Below, one piece after another: positions 54,775-61,847 of a stretch of DNA of 64,000 bases. Both the position numbers and the translations under genes were made by a program. A model generated the notes under the pieces. That model was not told the origin of the DNA, made no database searches, and saw only the letters and a list, made by a program, of their open reading frames with translations. The first letter of the stretch is position 1. Each line of letters opens with the position of its first letter. Source of the stretch: Amorphoplanes digitatis. GTDB taxonomy: Bacteria > Actinomycetota > Actinomycetes > Mycobacteriales > Micromonosporaceae. Location of the stretch: contig NZ_JACHNH010000001.1 in NCBI RefSeq assembly GCF_014205335.1, forward strand, positions 1,178,001 through 1,242,000. Direction: 5' to 3'.

Positions 54775-55851
54775 TCACCCGGAGGCGGCGGGAGTCTCAT
54801 CCGTGGCCGGCCGGTGCCCGGTGCCGGCGATTCTCAGCGTCAGGCTCAGCAGCGGGCCGTCGCGGTCGTCGCGGTCGGTCACGCCGAACCGGCGCAGCGT
54901 GCGGAGCATCGCCACGTTGTCGGCGCCGGTGTGCGCCACGACCGCGGACGCCTTCATCCGGCGCGCCGCCGCGATCAGCCGGCGCAGCAGCGCCGTGCCG
55001 ATGCCGCGGCGCTGCCAGGAGTCCTCCACCAGCAGCGCGACCTCGCCGAGGTCGCCCTCCACCAGCAGGTTGGCCATCGCCACGACCCGCTCACCGCCGT
55101 CGGCCGGGTCGGTGCTCACGGCGAGCAGGGTCAGGCCGTTGGCCGGCTCGAGCATCCGGCGCAGCCGGGCGTCGGACGGCCCGTGCGCGAGGCCGGGGTA
55201 GCGGCGCCGGTGTGACTGCGCCGAGCCGCGGGCGTGCAGCCGGCGGACGCCCTCGACGTCGTCGGTGGTGGCGGCCCGGATCAGCAGCTCCGCGCCGTCG
55301 GGCAGCAGCAGCGTGGCCTGCTCGGCGGTGCGGCGTACCAGGGCGCCGCTGACCTCGACAAGGGCCTGTGCGCGGGCGTACTCCGCCGGGGTGAAGGCCG
55401 GCGCCGCGCGCAGCACCTCGTAGGTGCCGCCTGCCGGGTCGATGAGCGTCATCCGCTCCTCGTCGAAGCCGTGCAGGACCACCGTGCCCTCGGGACGCCA
55501 GCGCGCCTCGGCGGCGTCGAGCAGGGTGACCAGCGCCTCGCCCAGCGAGTCGGGGTCGTGCACGAGCCGGCCGGCCAGGGCCAGCGCCCGGGTCGGCTGG
55601 TCGGCGAGGCCCTGCGCCTCGGCGCGGGTGACGAAGGCGTCGCGGCCGCGGCCGCGGTCGATCGCGGCGTGCAGCTCCGCCTCGGTCATCGTGTTCGGCG
55701 CGTCGACCAGGAAGTCGTCGACCGCGCCGCCCTCGGTGGTGTGCACCTGGACGGCGAGGATGTTTACCGACCGCAGCGCGAGGCTGGCGGTGAGCACCGA
55801 GAGATATCCCGGCCGGTCGTCGACCGTCGCCCTGATGCGCCACAACGCCAT
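54775..55851 (-). CDS. ACT domain-GNAT acetyltransferase fusion protein
   Basis: 358 aa from ATG 55851 (AAGGGAAG eight bases upstream; a GTG at 55860 adds three residues). Residues 1-75 are an ACT domain: WRIRATVDDRPGYLSVLTASLA. A helical middle of about 120 residues leads to a C-terminal GNAT domain with LLVEDSWQRRGIGTALLRRL and VAHTGADNVAMLRTLRRFG. ACT domains sense amino acids, so this may be a lysine acetyltransferase allosterically controlled by an amino acid, as known in some actinobacterial enzymes. The acetylated target is unknown. Confidence 0.88.
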   Translation of the reverse strand: MALWRIRATVDDRPGYLSVLTASLALRSVNILAVQVHTTEGGAVDDFLVDAPNTMTEAELHAAIDRGRGRDAFVTRAEAQGLADQPTRALALAGRLVHDPDSLGEALVTLLDAAEARWRPEGTVVLHGFDEERMTLIDPAGGTYEVLRAAPAFTPAEYARAQALVEVSGALVRRTAEQATLLLPDGAELLIRAATTDDVEGVRRLHARGSAQSHRRRYPGLAHGPSDARLRRMLEPANGLTLLAVSTDPADGGERVVAMANLLVEGDLGEVALLVEDSWQRRGIGTALLRRLIAAARRMKASAVVAHTGADNVAMLRTLRRFGVTDRDDRDGPLLSLTLRIAGTGHRPATDETPAASG

Positions 55852-55941
55852 GCGAGGCACTTCCCTTCCGCCGGCCGCCCCTCTGACGAACCTAAGCGTG
55901 CCCGCCCGGTGTTACCCGCATATTGCCTGAGCTGGGAGGAC

Positions 55942-56703
55942 TTATGAGGGCTCGGTCACAGCGGCCGCCACGCTCGGCACCGAGGTGTCGTCCAGCCGGT
56001 CGCCGAGGATCACGGCGGCGGCGCGGACAAGCTGGGCGATCCGGTCCACCTCGGTGATGTGGAACGCGGCGGCCGGCAGCTCGTCGTCGTCGGCGCGGGC
56101 GGTGACGAGCACCAGACCCGCGCGGCCGAACGGGGCGACGGCGTACCGGGTGCCGTCCGGGCCGGTCATCGGGCGGGCCCGCAGCGGGGTGACCTCGGGC
56201 AGGCGCAGCGGGGACGGCGCGCGCCAGCTCGCGTAGGTGACCGCCGGCTCGCTGCCGGTCGGCAGTTGCAGCGACGGCTCGTCGGTACCCACCGGGCGCG
56301 GCGCCGCCGTGCGCGCGGCCCAGTCGGCGGGGACGACGGCGGCGGCCGCCCAGTCGGCGGCCAGCAGGCCCGGCACGGCGTCGACGAGGGTGGCCAGGCC
56401 GTCCTGCGGGTTGGCCGCGACCTGGGCCAGCAGCTCGGCGTCGTGGCCGCCGGAGACCGGCGCGCCGATGGCCCGCCATACGCCGTCCACCTGTACGCCG
56501 GGGATGGCGGCGAGACCCGCGAGGAGTCGCTCGACGCGGGAGGCGCCCGGCCACACGACGGTGAAGTCGTCGACGGCCCGCCCGCCGAGTCGCTCAAGCA
56601 CCACGACCTGGACGATGTCGGCCCCGGCCACGCCCAGCGTGCGCGCGATCTGGCCGAGCGCGCCAGGACGGTCCGGCAGAGTGACCCGTACCCGCAGCAA
56701 CAT
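55942..56703 (-). CDS. ACT-domain protein
   Basis: 253 aa from ATG 56703 with GGGAGGAG four bases upstream. The N-terminal ACT domain is LLRVRVTLPDRPGALGQIARTLGVAGADIV (in two parts) with GGRAVDDFTVVWPG. The remaining 170 residues have no recognised fold; WRAPSPLRLPEV and YAVAPFGRAGLVLVTAR are strand-like. It lies 90 bases upstream of the ACT-GNAT gene on the same strand, so both may sense the same amino acid. Not a known aspartokinase or serine-dehydratase module. Confidence 0.83.
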   Translation of the reverse strand: MLLRVRVTLPDRPGALGQIARTLGVAGADIVQVVVLERLGGRAVDDFTVVWPGASRVERLLAGLAAIPGVQVDGVWRAIGAPVSGGHDAELLAQVAANPQDGLATLVDAVPGLLAADWAAAAVVPADWAARTAAPRPVGTDEPSLQLPTGSEPAVTYASWRAPSPLRLPEVTPLRARPMTGPDGTRYAVAPFGRAGLVLVTARADDDELPAAAFHITEVDRIAQLVRAAAVILGDRLDDTSVPSVAAAVTEPS

Positions 56704-56850
56704 GCAACTCCTCCCGTCAGGAAAGACGGCACGGCGGCGCCGTCCTTGGCACCAAGATTGCCGAAGCGGCGTTTCACACCCGTTGCGCCGCCGTGTCCCG
56801 GCCGTCAAGGCGCAGAGATATGCCCTGGATCACACCCAGGTTAGGCCAGG

Positions 56851-57867
56851 TCAGGCGGAGGCGCGACGGACGAGATGGGTGTCGAGCAGAACGTGTGAAT
56901 TCTCGACGGGCTCGCGGCGGATGCGGCACACCAGCAGCTCCGCCATCCGGCGGCCCATCTCCTCGACGGGCTGGTGGACCGTGGTCAGCGGCGGCTCGCA
57001 CTGCCGGGCGACGGGCGCGTCCTCGAACCCGACGACGGCGACGTCCTGGGGCACCCGCAGGCCCTTGTCGCGCAGGGCACGCAGCGCGCCGCTGGCCATC
57101 AGGTCGGACGCCGCGAAGACCGCGTCGAGGTCCGGCTCCCGCTCCAGCAGGGTCCGCATCGCCCGGGCGCCGCCGGCCTCGCTGAAGTCGCCGTACTCGA
57201 CGAGCCCGGGACCGCTCACGGCCGCGCGGTAGCCGGCCAGCCGCTCCCGCCCGACCTCCATGTCCTGCGGCCCGGCGACGGTGGCGACCCGCCGGGCGCC
57301 GTTGCCGAGCAGGTATTCGACCGCCTTGCGGGCGCCGGCGGAGTTGTCGACGTCGACCATGAAGTCGCCCTCGACGGCGCGGGTGGAGCGGCCGCCGAAG
57401 ACGAACGGCATGCCGCGCTCGCGCAGCACCGCCGGCAGCGGGTCGTCGTCGTGCAGGGAGAGCAGCAGCACGCCGTCGACGTGCTGGCCGGTCAGGTGAT
57501 GCTCGACCCGCTCGCGCTGCTCGGGGGAGGCGGCCATCGCCAGCCACAGTTGCAGGGGCGTCTCGAGCAGGGCCGCGTTGATGCCCCGCAGCACGCCGGC
57601 GAAGAACGGCTCGCCGAAAACCCGCTCCTGCGACTCCGAGACGACCAGGGCCACGGAGTCCGTGCGCTGGGTGACCAGCGAGCGGGCCGCCCGGTTCGGC
57701 ACGTAGCCGAGCTCCACGATCGCGGCCTCGACCGCGGCCTTCGCCTGCGGGCTGACCTGGGACGACCCGTTGAGGACTCGGGATGCGGTGCCACGGCCGA
57801 CCCCGGCGCGGGCCGCAACGGCGTCGAGCGTCGGTCGCCCCGGTGAACGGACGGGCTGCCTGGTCAT
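56851..57867 (-). CDS. LacI family transcriptional regulator
   Basis: 338 aa from ATG 57867. The HTH is TLDAVAARAGVGRGTASRVLNG with hinge VSPQAKAAVEAAIVELGYVPNRAARSL (read in parts), then a periplasmic-binding-type sugar domain (VALVVSESQERVFGEPFF, VDGVLLLSLHD, PPLTTVHQPVEEMGRR). Probably a sugar-responsive repressor. GATAAT six bases before the ATG is a near-perfect -10 for a leaderless message. No sugar catabolic or transport operon lies next to it, so its target is probably remote. Confidence 0.94.
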   Translation of the reverse strand: MTRQPVRSPGRPTLDAVAARAGVGRGTASRVLNGSSQVSPQAKAAVEAAIVELGYVPNRAARSLVTQRTDSVALVVSESQERVFGEPFFAGVLRGINAALLETPLQLWLAMAASPEQRERVEHHLTGQHVDGVLLLSLHDDDPLPAVLRERGMPFVFGGRSTRAVEGDFMVDVDNSAGARKAVEYLLGNGARRVATVAGPQDMEVGRERLAGYRAAVSGPGLVEYGDFSEAGGARAMRTLLEREPDLDAVFAASDLMASGALRALRDKGLRVPQDVAVVGFEDAPVARQCEPPLTTVHQPVEEMGRRMAELLVCRIRREPVENSHVLLDTHLVRRASA

Positions 57868-57873
57868 CCGGGC

Positions 57874-57879
57874 ATTATC
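57874..57879 (-). promoter_or_regulatory. -10 hexamer of leaderless lacI-type promoter
   Basis: Minus strand GATAAT, six bases, ATG at 57867. Confidence 0.55.
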
Positions 57880-57954
57880 GCCCGCGGACCCGCCGATGTC
57901 TCGCCTGCGGCCGGGGAGAATTGACCATGCTATGCGCTCCGCCCGCCGGAGGCC

Positions 57955-57960
57955 TAGGGT
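57955..57960 (+). promoter_or_regulatory. -10 hexamer of leaderless promoter, 39-aa Cys-rich gene
   Basis: TAGGGT, six bases (ttgcac), ATG at 57967. It fixes the start of a gene too short for routine gene finding. Confidence 0.65.
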
Positions 57961-57966
57961 TTGCAC

Positions 57967-58086
57967 ATGATCTGCCGTGCGTGCCGAGAGCGACGCCACG
58001 AGGAGTGCCGGGGCGGGTCGTGGTGCGACTGCCAGCACCGGCCCGAGAAGCCGACGCCGCCCGTGACCGGGCCTCCGGCGCCGTGA
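57967..58086 (+). CDS. 39-aa Cys-rich zinc-finger-like protein
   Basis: Translation starts MICRACRERRHEEC and continues RGGSWCDCQHRPEKP, ending PPVTGPPAP. Five cysteines in C-x2-C, C, C-x-C order plus His in HEEC and CQH suggest a small zinc-binding finger. A perfect leaderless promoter precedes the ATG and the TGA overlaps the GTG of the next gene (GTGA), so the frame is translated and coupled. Below usual size cut-offs. I recall similar MxCRxCR..WCDCQH short proteins in actinomycetes but cannot name a family. Function unknown. Confidence 0.8.
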   Translation: MICRACRERRHEECRGGSWCDCQHRPEKPTPPVTGPPAP

Positions 58087-58790
58087 TCGACGTACACGAC
58101 GCCGATCTCGTAGAGGCCTATCCGCGGGGCGCGCAGCCGTTGCTGCGGGTCAACTTCGTCGCCAGTCTCGACGGCGCCGTCACGGTGGACGGCAAATCCG
58201 GCGGCCTGGGCGGGCCCGGCGACAAGCTGGTCTTCGACTCGCTGCGCAAGGTCTGCGACGCGCTGGTGGTCGGTGCGGGCACGGTCCGCACCGAGAACTA
58301 CGACGGGCTGCGCCTCGACGCGGCCGCCCGCGACTGGCGCCGGGCCCGCGGCCTGCCCGAGTTTCCGCTGATGGTCGTCGTCTCGGGCGCCCTGGACCTG
58401 GATCCGGCTCAGCTGGTCTTCGCGGACGCGCCGATCCGGCCGCTGGTGGTCACCCATGCCGGCGCCCCGCCCGCCCGCCGGGCCGCGCTCGCCCCGGTCG
58501 CCGACGTCGTCACCTGCGGAGACGCCGCCGTCGACCTCGCCGCGGCGGTCGCCGCGCTGCACGCCCGGGGCGCGACGCAGCTGCTCTGCGAGGGCGGGCC
58601 GCGGCTGTTCGGCGCGCTGATCGCCGCCGACCTGGTCGACGAGCTCTGCCTGACCGTCTCGCCTCGGCTCGCCGGCGGCGGCGCCGGCCGCATCGCGACC
58701 GGGCCCGGCACCCCGCCGCGGGAGATGTCACTGCGAAGCGTTCTGGCCGATCGGGACATGCTTTTCCTCCGGTACGCCCGCAGCCGCTAG
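58083..58790 (+). CDS. RibD C-terminal (pyrimidine reductase) family protein
   Basis: 235 aa from GTG 58083, which overlaps the stop of the 39-aa gene. The DHFR-like reductase fold of RibD_C is clear: LLRVNFVASLDGAVTVDGKSGG (in parts), DALVVGAGTVRTENYDG, FPLMVVVSG, and LLCEGGPRLFGALIAADLVDEL. No deaminase domain is fused, so it is a stand-alone NADPH reductase, either in riboflavin synthesis or an unrelated reduction, as for several actinobacterial paralogs. No rib genes are adjacent. Upstream frame to 57783 is not coding. Confidence 0.92.
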   Translation: MIDVHDADLVEAYPRGAQPLLRVNFVASLDGAVTVDGKSGGLGGPGDKLVFDSLRKVCDALVVGAGTVRTENYDGLRLDAAARDWRRARGLPEFPLMVVVSGALDLDPAQLVFADAPIRPLVVTHAGAPPARRAALAPVADVVTCGDAAVDLAAAVAALHARGATQLLCEGGPRLFGALIAADLVDELCLTVSPRLAGGGAGRIATGPGTPPREMSLRSVLADRDMLFLRYARSR

Positions 58791-58885
58791 AAGTTGTGGA
58801 CAAACCTGTGGATGACCCCTAGAAGTTGTGGACAACGCATGCCAACCGACGCGCCGTCCGTCGGATGTCGTACGTCTGGTGCAAC

Positions 58886-60646
58886 ATGATCGGCGTGTCT
58901 GACGAACCAGCCGAAGTGAGCGAACCGGTCGGGCGTGTCCTCGGCACCGCCGATGCCACCCCGTTGCAGTTCTGGACGGCGGTCACGCCGGGCAGTTACC
59001 TACAGCTCGACGACGTGGTGGTGACCCGGCGCGAGCTGCCCGACCGCGAGCCGATCACGATCGCCGGCGTCGTCACGCAGGTGCGTGCGCGCCACGAGGG
59101 CGCCCAGTTCGACTCCGACGTCTTCGCCATCGCCGAGGGCACCCTGCCCGCCCTCGTGCAGGAGGCCGCGGAGATCACCACCACCCGCGTCGACCCGGAG
59201 CTCTACGTGCCGCCGGCGCCGGGCGCGGTGGTGCACCGGGCCTCCGGCGCCGCCCGCGACGCGGCCCTGCACTTCGACCGGATGGAGCGCCGGGTCCCGA
59301 TGGGCACCGGCCGCGACGGCGTGCCGGTCTTCCTCAACGCCGACTTCCTCGACGGCACCCGCGGCGCGCACGTCTCGATCTCCGGCATCTCCGGCGTCGC
59401 GACCAAGACCAGCTTCGCCACCTTCCTGCTCTACTCGGTCTTCCGCTCCGGGCAGCTGGGCGGCGACGCGGTCAACGCCCGCGCGCTGATCTTCAACGTC
59501 AAGGGCGAGGACCTGCTCTTCCTCGACCACCCCAACACCAAGCTCGACGACGCGACAACGGCGGCCTACGCCAAGCTCGGCCTGCCGGCGACCCCGTTCC
59601 CGGACGTCCGGGTCTACGCGCCGCCGCGTGCCGGCGACTCCTCCGGCGCGCCCGACGTGCAGAGCCGGCTCACCGGGGTGGACAGCTTCTACTGGACCCT
59701 CGAGGAGTTCTGCGCCAATCGCCTGCTGCCCTACGTCTTCGCCGACGCCGACGACGAGCGGCAGCAATACACGATGGTCGTGCACTCGGTGACCGCACAC
59801 CTGGCCCGGCACGCGCTGCCCGCCGAGGGCGGCATCAGCATCGACGGCCGGCGCCTGTCGTCGTACGGCGACCTGGTCGACCACGTCGTCGACCAGCTCA
59901 CCGACGACGAGACCCGCTCGATGTGGGCCGGCAGCGCGGTCAACATGGGCACGGTCAACGCGTTCGCCCGGCGGCTGATCGGCAGCAAGCGGGACCTGGC
60001 CCGGCTCATCCGCGGCGACCTGGCGAGCCGGCGACCGCACCAGATCAAGACCGCGGAGAGCGCGCAGGTCACGGTCGTCGACCTGCACAACCTGCCGGAC
60101 CGCGCGCAGCGCTTCGTGGTCGGCGTGACGCTCAAGACGGAGTTCGACGACAAGGAGAAGTCGGGCACCGGCCGCCCCCTGCTCTTCGTGGTCCTCGACG
60201 AGCTCAACAAGTACGCGCCCCGCGAGGGCTCGTCGCCGATCAAGGAGGTGCTGCTCGACATCGCCGAGCGTGGCCGCTCCCTCGGGGTGATCCTGATCGG
60301 CGCACAGCAGACGGCGAGCGAGGTCGAGCGCCGCATCGTGACGAACTCCGCGATCCGCGTGGTCGGCCGCCTTGACCCGGCGGAGGCCTCCCGCCCGGAG
60401 TACGGCTTCCTCCCACCGGCCATGCGCCAGCGCGCGCTGCTGGCCCGGCCCGGCACGATGTTCGTCAACCAGCCGGACATCCCGGTCCCGCTCTGCGTCG
60501 AGTTCCCCTTCCCGGCCTGGGCCACCCGCAAGTCCGAGTCGGGACCCCCGCCGGCGGGCACGATGCGCTCGATCGTGCAGGGCGTCGACCCGTTCGCGGT
60601 GGTCGGCGGCCGGGGCGGTTCCTCCGACGACGACATCCCGTTCTGA
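58886..60646 (+). CDS. HerA/FtsK-like DNA-translocase ATPase (DUF87 type)
   Basis: 586 aa from ATG 58886 (GTG 58895 is the alternative). An N-terminal HAS-barrel-like part has VGRVLGTADATPLQFW. Walker A is the variant SGISGVATKTSFATF (about residues 167-176), Walker B LLFVVLDELNKYAP (Asp438, Glu439), then IGAQQTASEVERRIVTNSAIRVVG with the sensor/arginine-finger segment. HerA forms a hexameric DNA pump working with the NurA nuclease and Mre11-Rad50 in archaea. Here it sits directly before the bacterial Mre11-Rad50 counterparts sbcD-sbcC. No nurA is seen. It ends DDDIPF, a tail like that of SSB. Confidence 0.9.
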   Translation: MIGVSDEPAEVSEPVGRVLGTADATPLQFWTAVTPGSYLQLDDVVVTRRELPDREPITIAGVVTQVRARHEGAQFDSDVFAIAEGTLPALVQEAAEITTTRVDPELYVPPAPGAVVHRASGAARDAALHFDRMERRVPMGTGRDGVPVFLNADFLDGTRGAHVSISGISGVATKTSFATFLLYSVFRSGQLGGDAVNARALIFNVKGEDLLFLDHPNTKLDDATTAAYAKLGLPATPFPDVRVYAPPRAGDSSGAPDVQSRLTGVDSFYWTLEEFCANRLLPYVFADADDERQQYTMVVHSVTAHLARHALPAEGGISIDGRRLSSYGDLVDHVVDQLTDDETRSMWAGSAVNMGTVNAFARRLIGSKRDLARLIRGDLASRRPHQIKTAESAQVTVVDLHNLPDRAQRFVVGVTLKTEFDDKEKSGTGRPLLFVVLDELNKYAPREGSSPIKEVLLDIAERGRSLGVILIGAQQTASEVERRIVTNSAIRVVGRLDPAEASRPEYGFLPPAMRQRALLARPGTMFVNQPDIPVPLCVEFPFPAWATRKSESGPPPAGTMRSIVQGVDPFAVVGGRGGSSDDDIPF

Positions 60647-60686
60647 GCCCTGTTTCCGCCCCCCTCATCCTTTTCGAAACAGGCGT

Positions 60687-60692
60687 TAGGGT
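60687..60692 (+). promoter_or_regulatory. -10 hexamer of leaderless sbcD promoter
   Basis: TAGGGT, six bases, ATG at 60699. sbcD-sbcC therefore probably have their own promoter, 52 bases after the HerA-like gene. Confidence 0.6.
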
Positions 60693-60698
60693 TCTGCG

Positions 60699-61847
60699 AT
60701 GCGCATCCTGCACACGTCCGACTGGCACGTCGGCAAGGTTCTCAAGGGCCGGAGCCGGCACGAGGAACACATCCGGGTGCTCGGCCAGGTCGTGGAGATC
60801 GCCCGCGAGGAGCGGCCCGACCTGGTCATCATCGCCGGCGACCTCTACGACACCGCGGCGCCGTCGCCCGACGCCGTTCGGGTCGTCACCCGGGCGCTGT
60901 CGGCGCTGCGGCAGACCGGCGCCGAGATCGTCGCGATCGGCGGCAACCACGACAACGGCCAGGCCCTGGACGCGCTGCGGCCCTGGGCCGACGCGGCCGG
61001 CATCACGCTGCGCGGCTCGGTGCGGGACAAGCCCGACGACCTGATCATCACCGGGACGACCGCCGGCGGCGAGCGGTGGCGGCTGGCCGCCCTGCCTTTC
61101 CTCTCCCAGCGGTTCGCGATCCGCGCCGTCGAGATGTACGAGTTGACCGCGGCCGAGGCGAGCCAGACCTACGCCGACCACATCGCCCGGCTGATCGCCC
61201 GGCTCGCCGAGGACTTCGCCGAGCCGGGGGTGGTCAACCTGCTGACCGCGCACCTCACGGTCGTCGGCGCCAGCACGGGCGGCGGCGAGCGCGAGGCGCA
61301 CACGGTGATGGGATACGCGGTGCCGGCCACCGTCTTCCCGCCCGGCGCGCACTACGTGGCGCTCGGCCACCTGCACCGTTCCCAGCAGGTCATCGGCCCC
61401 TGCCCGGTGCGCTACAGCGGCAGCCCGCTCGCCGTCGACTTCGGCGAGGAGGAGAACGTCAGCTCCGTGGCGATCGTCGAGGTCTCGGCGGACAAGGCGG
61501 CGAAGGTCCGCGACGTGCCGGTGACCTCGGCGAAGACGCTGCGCACGGTGCGCGGCTCGCTGGAACAGCTCGCGACGGTGAATCTGCCGGACGCCTGGCT
61601 GCGGGTGTTCGTCCGGGAGACGCCGCGGGTCGGCCTGCGCGAGGACGTGCAGGAGCTGCTGCCGCACGCGCTCGAGGTGCGCATCGACCCCGACATGGTG
61701 CCCGACCGGGCCGGCGAGCGGATGGCGCAGCGCGCGGGCCGCTCGCCGCGCCAGCTCTTCGGCGACTACCTGGACAGCCGCGGCAACGCCGAGGACGGCG
61801 TCCGCGAACTCTTCGACGAGCTCTACGACGAGGTGAGCAGCGCGTGA
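60699..61847 (+). CDS. sbcD: Exonuclease SbcD (Mre11 nuclease)
   Basis: 382-aa metallophosphoesterase nuclease subunit of SbcCD, which cleaves hairpins and blocked double-strand ends. All phosphoesterase motifs are in place: HTSDWHVGK, IIAGDLYDT, AIGGNHDNG, LTAHLTV and LGHLHRSQ. The C-terminal part provides DNA capping and the SbcC coiled-coil contact. Leaderless start. The stop overlaps the sbcC GTG (GTGA) for equimolar synthesis. Confidence 0.97.
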   Translation: MRILHTSDWHVGKVLKGRSRHEEHIRVLGQVVEIAREERPDLVIIAGDLYDTAAPSPDAVRVVTRALSALRQTGAEIVAIGGNHDNGQALDALRPWADAAGITLRGSVRDKPDDLIITGTTAGGERWRLAALPFLSQRFAIRAVEMYELTAAEASQTYADHIARLIARLAEDFAEPGVVNLLTAHLTVVGASTGGGEREAHTVMGYAVPATVFPPGAHYVALGHLHRSQQVIGPCPVRYSGSPLAVDFGEEENVSSVAIVEVSADKAAKVRDVPVTSAKTLRTVRGSLEQLATVNLPDAWLRVFVRETPRVGLREDVQELLPHALEVRIDPDMVPDRAGERMAQRAGRSPRQLFGDYLDSRGNAEDGVRELFDELYDEVSSA

